26,589 bases of DNA from RGIG6291 sp964602275 (GCA_964602275.1 CAZRQF010000014.1:1-26589); one strand, 5' to 3'. Shown: positions 15,459-23,838, counted from the first letter of the stretch. Numbers and translations are program-made. Notes: a model not told the origin generated them from the sequence alone.

Positions 15459-15776
15459 TTAGTCTTCATCAACAAAATCGAAATCATCTTTAGCTTTTTC
15501 TTTAAAAGCTTGGAATACTTTTTCAGCTTCTGCTTCATCATCTAAACCAAAGTATGTTTCGTCTTCGCCTTCGCCTTCAATTCTAAATATTACTACTTCG
15601 CCATTTTCCATTTCTTCTACTGGTAATAATATTACATATTCTTTTCCATCTAATTCTACAACATCTAAAAACTCAAATTCAACTTCATTTCCTTCTTCAT
15701 CGTTTAAAACGATAATGTTGTCTAATTCGTCAAAATCCTCCATTCCTTCTACTCCATTGTTTAAATTTTCATCCAT
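15459..15776 (-). CDS. DUF1292 family acidic protein (YrzB-like)
   Basis: This 105-residue, very acidic protein belongs to the DUF1292 family. The core DNIIVLNDEEGNEVEFEFLD, followed by VVELDGKEYVILLPV, is the family pattern, and the C-terminus is rich in Asp and Glu. Its function is not established. It is the third gene of the conserved yrzL-yrrK-yrzB cluster (here ireB-ruvX-DUF1292), 14 bases after ruvX, and is closed by a strong terminator downstream. Confidence 0.92.
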   Translation of the reverse strand: MDENLNNGVEGMEDFDELDNIIVLNDEEGNEVEFEFLDVVELDGKEYVILLPVEEMENGEVVIFRIEGEGEDETYFGLDDEAEAEKVFQAFKEKAKDDFDFVDED

Positions 15777-15790
15777 ATTAATTCTCCTTT

Positions 15791-16198
15791 CTACATTTTA
15801 TCTAGATACATTTGCAATATGTACACTGCTGACATTGTATCTACTATTTGTTTTTTCTTTTCTTTTTTTATTCCTAATTCTGTCATTGTTTTATGCGATG
15901 CAACAGTTGTTAATCTTTCATCGATTTTTATAACCTCTAAATGAAATCTATCTTCTAATATTTTAATGAACTTGTCTGTCTTTTCTGCCCTAGGTCCTGC
16001 GGTTGCATTCATATTTAACGGATAACCTATCACAATCTTTTCAATAGAATACTCTTTTATTATTTCGGATAATCGATTTAATAATTTATATTGATTTTTA
16101 GAATCAACAGATTCCAAACCTTGAGCCGTAATGCCAAGTGCATCTGAAATTGCAACTCCTGTTCTTGCATCGCCATAATCTAAAGCCATTATTCTCAT
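15791..16198 (-). CDS. ruvX: Putative Holliday junction resolvase RuvX/YqgF
   Basis: This 135-residue protein is a member of the YqgF/RuvX family with an RNase H-like fold. It shows MRIMALDYGDARTGVAISD with the first catalytic Asp (D7), the block VIGYPLNMNATAGPRAEKT, and IDERLTT with further acidic residues. Family members are proposed to resolve Holliday junctions or to process the 5' end of 16S rRNA; which applies here cannot be seen. Its start overlaps the ireB stop by four bases, so the two are translationally coupled. Confidence 0.95.
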   Translation of the reverse strand: MRIMALDYGDARTGVAISDALGITAQGLESVDSKNQYKLLNRLSEIIKEYSIEKIVIGYPLNMNATAGPRAEKTDKFIKILEDRFHLEVIKIDERLTTVASHKTMTELGIKKEKKKQIVDTMSAVYILQMYLDKM

Positions 16199-16449
16199 TC
16201 ATTTACCCCTATATACTCTTTTACTAATTCTTCTAATAATTCATCTCTTTCTAATTGACGAATTAAACTTCTAGAATCCTTGTAACTTGTAATATATGTT
16301 GGGTCGCCAGAAAGTATATAACCAACTATTTGATTTATTGGGTTATAACCTTTCTCAACTAATGCTTCGTATACTTGTCTTAAAATTTGTTTTGAATTAG
16401 CTTTCTTTTCTTTTTCAACTTTAAAAAATATTGTATTTTCTGAATCCAT
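16195..16449 (-). CDS. ireB: IreB family regulatory phosphoprotein (UPF0297)
   Basis: This 84-residue protein matches IreB/YrzL. The N-terminal segment carries threonine and the family FKVEKE pattern, and the block VYEALVEKGYNPINQIVGYILSGDPTYITS is almost diagnostic. In Enterococcus, IreB is phosphorylated by the PASTA kinase IreK and regulates envelope stress tolerance; the same role here is inferred. It follows the long TadZ/CpaE-like gene by 17 bases, so it may share that transcript, and overlaps ruvX by four bases. AGGAGG precedes the start. Confidence 0.95.
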   Translation of the reverse strand: MDSENTIFFKVEKEKKANSKQILRQVYEALVEKGYNPINQIVGYILSGDPTYITSYKDSRSLIRQLERDELLEELVKEYIGVNE

Positions 16450-16466
16450 TTAACATCCTCCTTACT

Positions 16467-17572
16467 TTAACTAAATAATCCTTTCTTCTTTCCCGAATTA
16501 CTAACAGGATATATTTTTCTACATATTTGCTCAATTGCTGCTTTCAATTGTGCTGAATAATTTTTATATACTATTTTATCTCTAGCAATATCTTCTGTAT
16601 ATCTTGCATAATCTTCTAAAGTAAAAGGAACTGTTGTATATGATTTTATCGTTTCAAACTCTTCTGTATATGTCATTTGAGGATCATTATAGTATGCTAA
16701 ACCAACTTCAACAATCTTCTTCGGTGTAAACGAACTTTTAACATATTTGTTAACTATTACACTAAGTTTACTCCACTCAATATTTCTATTTTTAAATTCT
16801 CTCAAAAAAGCCGTAGTTTCTTGAAGTTTGATTATATCCATATCTTGAACAAGGTATACTTCAGATGCTTGTTCAAAATATTCTATTGGAGTTGTAAAAT
16901 CACAATCAATTATAAGCAAATTACAATTTCTCTTTGCGGTATCAATAACAGTCTTATGTTTGTAATTTTTTCTATTTTCACCAACACCAGGAAGTGTAGT
17001 ATACACAAATAAATTTTTGTTTCTATCTGCTGTTATAGGTGTATTAATTCCTTCATTTAAATTCTTTATACATTCTCCAGCAATTTGAATTTTCTTTTGA
17101 TCACTCTTATTATACAAGTAATATAAACCTTTGCTCTTAGTCATATCTAAAAGTGCCGTTTTAATTCCCTTTGCTGATGTATTGTTTGCAATTGCATTTG
17201 CTATAAAAGTAGTTCCTACCTTATTAGTTCCTACAAAAGCTACAACTTTCTTATAATCACTTGGCAATTGATATAAAGCCGTCATAAAATTACTCTCAAG
17301 TTCATTATCACCTGTGTTTGGTGTCATAAGTGAACCACCTGGTGCAGGAGTTGTAATTGTAGTAACATCAACAGAAGAATTCACTCTTGGCACGCTAGTG
17401 TTTTGTGCTTCAAGCTGTTTTTTCAATTCTTCTTGTTCTTTTGCAAGTCTTTGGGCTTCTTGTCTAGCTTTTTGCTCAGCTATTGCTTTTTGCCTTAGCT
17501 CCTCTTGCTCTTTTGCAAGCCTTTGTGCTTCAAGTTCTTTTGCCTTTTGCTCAGCTATTGCTTTTTGTCTTA
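16467..17572 (-). CDS. TadZ/CpaE-like protein, C-terminal part (after the assembly gap)
   Basis: This is the C-terminal end of the long gene interrupted by 100 N. The frame is open from the gap edge: about 55 residues of the Lys/Glu/Gln/Ala coiled-coil repeat, a Thr/Pro linker (SSVDVTTITTPAPGG), then a MinD/ParA/CpaE-type domain of about 270 residues. That domain begins VVAFVGTNKVGTTFIANAIA, where the usual KGGxGKT is replaced, so the ATP-binding lysines are missing or displaced. It continues with ALLDMTKSKG and a Walker-B-like LLIIDCDFT. Such atypical sites are known in TadZ of Tad pilus systems. A start at 17426 (MKKQLEAQ) is only an internal Met and has no binding site. The gene ends 17 bases before ireB. 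Confidence 0.82.
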
Positions 17573-18358
17573 NNNNNNNNNNNNNNNNNNNNNNNNNNNN
17601 NNNNNNNNNNNNNNNNNNNNNNNNNNNNNNNNNNNNNNNNNNNNNNNNNNNNNNNNNNNNNNNNNNNNNNNNAGCCTTTGTGCTTCAAGTTCTTTTGCCT
17701 TTTGCTCAGCTATTGCTTTTTGTCTTAGCTCCTCTTGCTCTTTTGCAAGCCTTTGTGCTTCAAGTTCTTTTGCCTTTTGCTCAGCTATTGCTTTTTGTCT
17801 TAGCTCCTCTTGCTCTTTTGCAAGCCTTTGTGCTTCAAGTTCTTTTGCCTTTTGCTCAGCTATTGCTTTTTGTCTTAACTCTTCTTGCTCTTTTGCAAGT
17901 TTCTGTGCTTCAAGCTCTTTTGCTTTTTGCTCAGCTATTGCTTTTTGTCTTAATTCTTCTTGCTCTTTTGCAAGTTTTTGAGCTTCAAGCTCTTTTGCCT
18001 TTTGCTCAGCTATTGCTTTTTGTCCTAGCTCTTCTTGCTCTTTATTTTTTTGTTCTTGAGCTGGCTTCACAGCTTGCAATGCCGAAATATCTATTTCAAT
18101 TTCAACTTCGCCTGTTGATGCCTGTTCTTTTGCTTTCTGCTCAGCTATTGCTCTTTGTTTTAATTCTTCTTGTTCTTTCGCAAGTCTTTGAGCTTCAAGC
18201 TCTTTTGCCTTTTGCTCAGCTATTGCTCTTTGTCTTAATTCTTCTTGCTCTTTCGCAAGCTTTTGAGCTTCAAGCTCTTTTGCCTTTTGCTCTGCTATCG
18301 CTCTTTGTTTTAGCTCTTCTTGCTCTTTTGCAAGTCTTTGAGCTTCTGCTTTAGCTCT
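17401..18358 (-). repeat. 75-nt tandem repeats coding a coiled coil, broken by the gap
   Basis: A 25-codon unit (beginning LAKEQEELRQKAIAEQKAKE) repeats in two blocks: about three copies at 18122-18358 and at least seven around 17401-18040, with a non-repeat acidic insert (18041-18121) between. Units next to the gap are almost identical in DNA (starting points 17673, 17748, 17823 on the plus strand), while outer units have drifted. This is coding sequence, not CRISPR. Confidence 0.9.
17573..17672. other. Assembly gap of exactly 100 N inside the repeat
   Basis: The round length and the near-identical repeats on both sides point to a scaffold placeholder. The flanks match the same 75-nt unit with 20 bases missing at minimum, so the true gap should be 20 bases plus a multiple of 75. 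Confidence 0.95.
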
Positions 18359-19378
18359 TTCTTCTGCTTCTTGTTTTTGTTTTAATTCAAGCTCTACCTT
18401 AGCTCGTCTTGCTTCTTCTTCTTTTCTTAGTTGTTCCATTTGCATTTTGGAAGCTTTTTCTGCTTCTTCACGCATTTTCTTAGACTCTGCTTCTGCTTTT
18501 TCAGCTGCTAAGCGTGCTTTTTGTTCTTCCTCTTCTTGAATTCTAGCTCCATCTTTAATAACATTTTCCGATGTTTTTTCTTTTTTGCCAGCCAAAAAGT
18601 TAAGTATTCCCGCTCTCTTTGGTACATGTTTTTGAGCATTCAAATTTGTATTAACCGCTTTTAATGTCTTCTTAGACAAGAAAGGCATGAAAAACGAAGA
18701 ATATCTTGGGTCGCTACTGATAGTTTCAGCAACAATGCTAGGTAAGAATTTACATATTGCAGCAGCAATTATAACTAGTTGCTCTTTTGAAAATTGTTCT
18801 TCTATTGTTTCAAAGCTCGAAATGTATTTACTAGTATCGTTGCCTAATTTTTCATAATGTTTTAAAATATGGTTTACTTGTGCTTCCGGCACTTCTTCTT
18901 CGCTACTTGAACGAATATTTGCCGAAGAGTTAATCGCTGGATTAAGATTTAAGTATTCCTTTGCCTCTTTTTTAGTTTTAGGTTCTTTTATCGCACTACA
19001 AAGTGAACCAATATTTCTGTCTGCACCAAGTAGCAAACTATAAACACCAATATTAAACAATCTACTTATTAAAGGGTCTGTCTTAGTTCTTCTGTCAGAA
19101 CCTATAAATGTAATTTCAGCATCTTGAAGTTCATCTGTAATATTATCAATATTTGAAAATATCTTTTGATCAATTTCTTCGATTGTTACAGCTTTAATCG
19201 GTTCTAATTCTTCACTTATGATAATTCTATCATAAGACTTGTCTTTTTTTACTTCTTCCAATAAAGCTCTAAAATAAAAGACATCTTTATATTCTAGCTT
19301 TTCTCCATTTAATTGAAAATATTTATCAGCTACACTTTTAGATGTCTGGGCATTACCTATTGCAAAAAGTACTTTCAT
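17673..19378 (-). CDS. TadZ/CpaE-like protein, N-terminal part (before the assembly gap)
   Basis: This is the N-terminal 568 residues of the same gene as 16467-17572. Residues 1-130 form an alternating strand-helix domain (MKVLFAIGNAQ, YDRIIISEEL, DAEITFIGSD, GVYSLLLGADR) like the atypical receiver domain at the start of TadZ/CpaE proteins. Residues 150-265 are a helical domain I do not recognise. From about 280 to the gap there is a continuous highly charged coiled coil made of 25-residue repeats, interrupted once by an acidic insert (EVEIEIDISALQ, about 435). Together with the C-terminal part the protein has at least 943 residues, much longer than ordinary TadZ or CpaE (about 400). The start at 19378 has GGAAGGTG upstream and lies four bases after the small membrane protein gene. 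The different reading frame of the two parts is an effect of the 100-N placeholder. Confidence 0.82.
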
Positions 19379-19382
19379 TTTA

Positions 19383-19808
19383 TCACCTTCCTGCTACACA
19401 TATAGCGTATATAAATGGTATAACTTGAAAGGCCACTAGGCCAATTATTGAAGCAATGATTGTATTAAACCCTTGCTCTCTAGCATGTAATTTTTTGTTA
19501 CCTATGATAAAGCAATTAAGCGCTCCCCATATAAGAAGCAAAACACACGGTATAACACTCCAAACCTGTACAACTGAAATCCAATATGCCACAGTTGCTT
19601 TTGTCTTATCCCCATATTTTTCAGTATAATATGCAATTTTTTCTTCTTTAGTTTGTAAGTTCTTTAATGTAACCTCAGATGCATTACTACTTTGAGCAAT
19701 CTCTTCTTTTTTGTCTGCCACACTTTGCTCTGTTGCCAATGTAGTAAATGTCGTAAACATCATGGTAAACACCATAACTATGCACATTGCAATTGATATT
19801 TTCTTCAT
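19383..19808 (-). CDS. Small exported two-TM membrane protein, unknown function
   Basis: I do not recognise this 141-residue protein. It has a signal peptide (KKISIAMCIVMVFTMMFTTF, probable cleavage after a nearby Ala), an outside stretch of about 50 charged residues, and two membrane helices (SVVQVWSVIPCVLLLIWGAL and the segment IIASIIGLVAFQVIPFIYAI) joined by a short basic loop (GNKKLHAREQG). The layout of signal plus two helices loosely resembles VirB2/TrbC-type pilins, but I see no real motif. The ATG at 19808 is chosen because GGAGG lies five bases upstream. The gene stops four bases before the TadZ/CpaE-like gene, so the two are surely one operon. An extended -10 (TGTTATACT, 19834-19842) may be the promoter; its -35 is poor. 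Confidence 0.72.
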   Translation of the reverse strand: MKKISIAMCIVMVFTMMFTTFTTLATEQSVADKKEEIAQSSNASEVTLKNLQTKEEKIAYYTEKYGDKTKATVAYWISVVQVWSVIPCVLLLIWGALNCFIIGNKKLHAREQGFNTIIASIIGLVAFQVIPFIYAICVAGR

Positions 19809-19901
19809 TTTAACCTCCATACATTGTTATATGAGTATAACATCCCTGTTATTTTAACATTACCATAATACTACATTTTGAAGAAAATATCAACAAAAAC
19901 T

Positions 19902-21035
19902 TCACATTTTCAAATATTTGCAAATATCATTTGTAAGCAATTTAATATAATCTGCCATCGTTTTTCTATCTATCGTTTTTTTATTCATAAGTTTAAATGT
20001 TTTCAAAAGTTCATCTTTGCAATAAATACTTATATCGCCTATCTTTACACCACTTTTTAACGGAGCTATAAAATTATTCGTTACACTATATTCAACTCTT
20101 AGTCCTTCTATTTCTTCCTTTAACATCGGCATTACATATTCTTCATTAAAATTTACTGTATATATTCCATTTTGGCTCTTTTCGACATATATTTTATAAT
20201 TTTTTTCTACGAGTGAAGCTATATCATAAAATTCGTAATTTTCAAAACAATAATTAAGTAATTTTATCGAATCATTTGTTCTAAAATTCTTAGTATCACA
20301 CCCTAATACAACACATATAAGTTGCCAATTATCCCTAGTTGCAGAAGTTATAAGACACCTACCGGCATTGCCAGTATATCCAGTTTTTACGCCATTTGCC
20401 CCGTTATAAGTTGAAAGCATTTCATTTGTCGTATTTAAATTTTTATAGTTTCCATTTATTTTTATACTTTCATTTCTTTTAGATACAATATTTGCAATGT
20501 ACGGTATGCTTAAAGCATAGTCTGATATTAACGCCAAATCGTATGCGGTAGAGTAATGTTCTTCTCTATCTAGTCCATGCGGTGTCACAAAATTAGTATC
20601 ATTTGCCCCTATTTCTTTTGCCTTTTCGTTTAACATTTCGCAAAACTCTTCTTCCGTTCCTGCTACATGCTCTGCAATTGCTACCGCTGCATCATTTCCA
20701 GAGCAAATGAGCAGTCCTTTCATTAAATCCCCCAATAAAACTTTATCCCCGGTTCTAAGCCCAACTCTCGAACCAGTTGTACTCGCAGCTTTTTTGCTAA
20801 CAGTCACCATATCATTCATATCCGCATTTTCATAAGCAACTATTGCAGTTAACACTTTCGTTGTCGAAGCATTCGGCAGTTTTTCATGAATATTTTTTGA
20901 GTATAAAACTTTTTTGTAAGTTCTATCAAAAACAATTGCACTTTTTGCATTTAAATTTATCTCCTCTACCGCTTCAGCAACTGAACATATGCACACCTCA
21001 ATAACTACCAACAAAAAAATTACCGTCTTTTTCAT
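19902..21035 (-). CDS. D-alanyl-D-alanine carboxypeptidase (DacF/PBP5 type)
   Basis: This 377-residue penicillin-binding protein trims the terminal D-Ala from peptidoglycan stem peptides. A signal peptide (MKKTVIFLLVVIEVCICSVAEA) leads to an S11 peptidase domain with all three motifs: SxxK in ASTTK (Ser about 58), SGN (about 113) and KTG in GVKTGYTG (about 219). A smaller beta-rich C-terminal domain follows (from about 275), and the end is helical, possibly membrane-associated. The size and order fit DacF/DacB-type enzymes of Firmicutes. The start has GAGGTG upstream. It is divergent from the ABC transporter genes, with a 134-base spacer holding a perfect 11-bp inverted repeat. No strong terminator is visible downstream. 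Confidence 0.94.
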   Translation of the reverse strand: MKKTVIFLLVVIEVCICSVAEAVEEINLNAKSAIVFDRTYKKVLYSKNIHEKLPNASTTKVLTAIVAYENADMNDMVTVSKKAASTTGSRVGLRTGDKVLLGDLMKGLLICSGNDAAVAIAEHVAGTEEEFCEMLNEKAKEIGANDTNFVTPHGLDREEHYSTAYDLALISDYALSIPYIANIVSKRNESIKINGNYKNLNTTNEMLSTYNGANGVKTGYTGNAGRCLITSATRDNWQLICVVLGCDTKNFRTNDSIKLLNYCFENYEFYDIASLVEKNYKIYVEKSQNGIYTVNFNEEYVMPMLKEEIEGLRVEYSVTNNFIAPLKSGVKIGDISIYCKDELLKTFKLMNKKTIDRKTMADYIKLLTNDICKYLKM

Positions 21036-21070
21036 ATGACACCTCTAGAATTTTTTATTTCTCTCTACAA

Positions 21071-21097
21071 GTATATTTTTATCTTTTAAAAATATAC
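21071..21097. promoter_or_regulatory. Perfect inverted repeat between divergent genes
   Basis: An 11-base arm (GTATATTTTTA) is repeated inverted after a 5-base loop. It lies 36 bases from the carboxypeptidase start and 73 from the ABC ATPase start. It could be an operator or an RNA hairpin; AT-rich sequence makes chance possible, though a perfect 11-bp repeat is not common. Confidence 0.4.
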
Positions 21098-21169
21098 ATT
21101 ACAAATTCTTAACCTTTTTAAATTTATAGACATATGCTATATGGAAGATACTTTTTTTGAGGTGAGCAT

Positions 21170-21938
21170 ATGCACGAAGGATTGAAATTAGAAAACATAA
21201 GCAAAGTTTATCAAGACGAAAACGGTGAAACCACTGCAATAAAAGAGTTTAACTATACATTTAAGAAAGGTACTTTCACTAGCATTGTAGGTCCGAGTGG
21301 TTGTGGAAAATCCACTTTACTTTCAATAATGGCCGGACTTGAAAAATCTTCTAATGGCAATATTTATATCGATAATCAAAAACTAACTGGTATTTCTAGT
21401 AGCATTGGATATATGCTGCAAAAAGATTACCTGCTCGAGTGGAGAAGTATATATAAAAACATTACATTTGGATTAGAAATAAAAAATAAATTAACTTTAG
21501 AATCAAAAGAATATATAGATTCATTACTAAAAAAATATGATTTATACGAATTTAAAGATAAATATCCTGCACAACTATCAGGTCGGTATGCGTCAGCGTG
21601 TTGCATTAATTAGGACACTAGCTACTCAGCCCGACATATTATTACTAGACGAAGCTTTTTCTGCGTTAGACTACCAAACTAGGCTTTCTGTCACAGACGA
21701 TGTCTACTCCATAATAAAAAATGAAAACAAAACTACAATTATGGTTACGCACGATATACCAGAAAGTATAAGTATGTCTGACCAAGTAATAGTTTTAAGT
21801 AGTCGACCTGCAATTATAAAAAATGTGTATAATATTAATTTTGACATGAATAATAGAACACCTTTACTTTGTAGAGAAAGTAAAGAATTTAGCAAATATT
21901 TTGATACCATTTGGAAGGAGTTGAATACAAATGAATAA
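21170..21938 (+). pseudogene. NitT/TauT-type ABC transporter ATPase, split by a one-base insertion
   Basis: Two overlapping frames (21170-21613 and 21537-21938) make one ATPase. The first has the Walker A GPSGCGKST (about residues 45-53) and the Q-loop MLQKDYLLEW, and reaches PAQLSG before going out of frame. The second continues with GMRQRVALIRTLATQPDILLLDEAFSALD (signature end, Walker B, D-loop) and the switch His in MVTHDIPES. Deleting the C at 21584 restores LSGGMRQRVAL and a 255-residue protein of normal size. Family members energise uptake of nitrate, sulfonates, thiamine precursors or similar small molecules. The start has GAGGTG upstream; the end overlaps the permease start by eight bases. 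If the insertion is real, the transporter is dead, as the signature motif is destroyed; sequence error is more likely since the next two genes are intact. Confidence 0.85.
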
Positions 21939-22740
21939 TTCAATTTCGCCAGAAAGAAAAAAATATTTAAAAGATAAGAAACACAAAAAAATATTTATAC
22001 TGTCTTGTCAAATAATTTCTTTAATTTTATTTATTTTTATTTGGGAACTACTTGCAAATGCAGGCATTATAGACTCATTTATAGCTAGCACGCCATCTAG
22101 AATTTTAAGCACATTATTGAACGCACCTTCCAACAATTTATTTTATCATCTCGGCATAACATGTCTTGAAACAGTCGTGGGCTTTCTATTAGGAACAATA
22201 TTTGGAACAATCATCGCATGTATATTGTGGTGGTCTGATTTAGTTTGCAAAATAGCAGACCCATATTTAGTAGTTTTAAATAGTCTACCTAAAGTTGCTC
22301 TAGGTCCAATAATTATAGTTTGGGTAGGTGCTGGAACTCCAGCCATAATAACAATGGCACTTGCAATCTCACTAATAGTTACCGTACTTGAAATGTTAAA
22401 CGGTTTTAAAAGTACTGATTCAAATATTATAAAAATGGCAAAGACATTTAATGCAAGCAAGTGGCAAATTTTTTCAAAAATTGTATTGCCATCAAACATT
22501 TCAACATTAATAAATGCGCTAAAAGTAAATATTGGATTGTCACTAGTTGGTGTAATTTCAGGTGAATTTTTAGTTTCAAAAGCAGGGCTTGGATATTTAA
22601 TAGTATATGGCGGGCAAGTATTTAAACTTGACTTAGTTATGACAAGTGTAATTGTATTAGGCGTTGTCGCAGCACTAATGTACCAAGCAGTCTTAATTTT
22701 AGAAAAAATAATTTTAAAATTTATCATGCACAAAAACTAA
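21931..22740 (+). CDS. NitT/TauT-type ABC transporter permease
   Basis: This 269-residue integral membrane protein is the permease of the importer. It has about six membrane helices, the first at LSCQIISLILFIFIWELL. The cytoplasmic loop AKTFNASKWQIFSKIVLP (about residues 170-187) is the EAA-type motif that contacts the ATPase, followed by the ISGEFLVSKAGLGYLI pattern common in SsuC/TauC permeases. It begins inside the end of the ATPase gene, with GGAG upstream, so the two are coupled. The substrate cannot be read from the permease. Confidence 0.92.
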   Translation: MNNSISPERKKYLKDKKHKKIFILSCQIISLILFIFIWELLANAGIIDSFIASTPSRILSTLLNAPSNNLFYHLGITCLETVVGFLLGTIFGTIIACILWWSDLVCKIADPYLVVLNSLPKVALGPIIIVWVGAGTPAIITMALAISLIVTVLEMLNGFKSTDSNIIKMAKTFNASKWQIFSKIVLPSNISTLINALKVNIGLSLVGVISGEFLVSKAGLGYLIVYGGQVFKLDLVMTSVIVLGVVAALMYQAVLILEKIILKFIMHKN

Positions 22741-22796
22741 TATGTTCGCATATAATTTGTTATATTGATTTTTATATAAAACTTTAGGAGGTTAAA

Positions 22797-23819
22797 ATGA
22801 AAAAAAATCATATTTTATTTTCTATAGTTAGCATACTACTTATTTTAAGTATGTGTTTAGTTGGATGTACAAATACAAATCAAGATAGCAAGCAAAACAC
22901 ACCAGAAGAAAATGTAAAATTAACGGTTAGCGAAGTTACCCATTCTGTTTTTTATGCTCCGCAATATGTAGCTATAAACTTAGGAATATTTGAAAAACGC
23001 GGCATCGATATAGAACTTATAAACAGTCAGGGAGCTGATAAAGTTATGACTGCCGTTTTATCAAATCAAGTTGACATTGGTTTTGCAGGTCCAGAAGCTT
23101 CTATATATGTCTACAACGAAGGGAAAGACGACTATATTCAAGTTTTTGCACAGTTAACGCAAAAAGACGGTTCTTTCTTAGTTACAAGAGAAGCTACAGA
23201 TAATTTTAATTGGAATGACTTAAAAGGAAAACATGTCTTACCAGGCAGAAAAGGTGGAGTTCCATACATGACATTTGAATATGTTTTAAAGAAAAATGGA
23301 ATCGACCCAAAAACAGATTTAAATTTCGATGATAGTATTAGTTTCGACATGATGAATAGTGCATTTGCTGCTGGAACAGGTGACTATATAACAATATTTG
23401 AACCTACTGCAACAGTATTTGAAAACGAAGGGCGTGGATATATCGTGGCTTCTATCGGTGAAGAAGCAGGCGAAATACCTTATACTGCATATTTTGCCAA
23501 AAAGAGCTATATAGAAAATAACACTGAAATAATTCAAAAATTTACAGATGCTGTATATGAGGGCGAGCAATGGGTTAACACTCATACTCCAGCAGAAATT
23601 GCAGAAGTATTGCTTCCATCTTTCCCAGAAGTAGATGTAGAAGTATTAGAAAAAGTTGTTGCAAGATACAAAGAAATTGACGCATGGAAAACCGAGCCTT
23701 CAATGACAGAAGAATCTTTTAATAGGCTACAAGATATAATGATAGAAGCCGGAGAACTTACAGAAAAAGCACCGTTTGACCTTATAATAAATAATAACTT
23801 TGCTGATAAAGTTAAATAA
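22797..23819 (+). CDS. NitT/TauT-type substrate-binding lipoprotein (NMT1/SsuA-like)
   Basis: This 340-residue protein has a lipoprotein signal ending in the lipobox LVGC (Cys about 23), so it is anchored outside the membrane to deliver ligand to the permease. The mature part shows the NMT1/SsuA pattern: APQYVAINLGIFEKRGIDIEL, VLSNQVDIGFAGPEASI and LKGKHVLPGRKGGVPYM. It resembles binding proteins for sulfonates, nitrate or pyrimidine precursors of thiamine; no TPP or other riboswitch is seen in front of the operon, so the ligand stays open. It follows the permease by 56 bases with AGGAGG upstream and is closed by a strong terminator. Confidence 0.9.
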   Translation: MKKNHILFSIVSILLILSMCLVGCTNTNQDSKQNTPEENVKLTVSEVTHSVFYAPQYVAINLGIFEKRGIDIELINSQGADKVMTAVLSNQVDIGFAGPEASIYVYNEGKDDYIQVFAQLTQKDGSFLVTREATDNFNWNDLKGKHVLPGRKGGVPYMTFEYVLKKNGIDPKTDLNFDDSISFDMMNSAFAAGTGDYITIFEPTATVFENEGRGYIVASIGEEAGEIPYTAYFAKKSYIENNTEIIQKFTDAVYEGEQWVNTHTPAEIAEVLLPSFPEVDVEVLEKVVARYKEIDAWKTEPSMTEESFNRLQDIMIEAGELTEKAPFDLIINNNFADKVK

Positions 23820-23838
23820 AAAATTATTTTATGAAAAT

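Noticed and set aside
17426..17673. Apparent frameshift between the two parts of the coiled-coil gene
   Set aside because: It depends only on the arbitrary 100-base placeholder; 20 + 75n missing bases bring both parts into one frame.
17314..18354. Long open frame on the plus strand, Leu-, Phe- and Ala-rich
   Set aside because: It is the mirror of the 75-nt repeats of the minus-strand coiled-coil gene, has no ribosome binding site, and runs through the N gap.
17401..18358. Regular repeats that could suggest a CRISPR array
   Set aside because: The units are contiguous 75-nt coding repeats without unique spacers.
21036..21169. TPP riboswitch in front of the NitT/TauT importer, which would have fixed its substrate
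   Set aside because: The spacer lacks the conserved TPP aptamer strings; only an AT-rich inverted repeat is seen.
7384..23349. Single TTCGACA/TGTCGAA matches at 7384, 20181, 20862 and 23343
   Set aside because: All lie inside coding sequences, and about three are expected by chance in a window of this length; only the cluster at 12745-12804 is significant.
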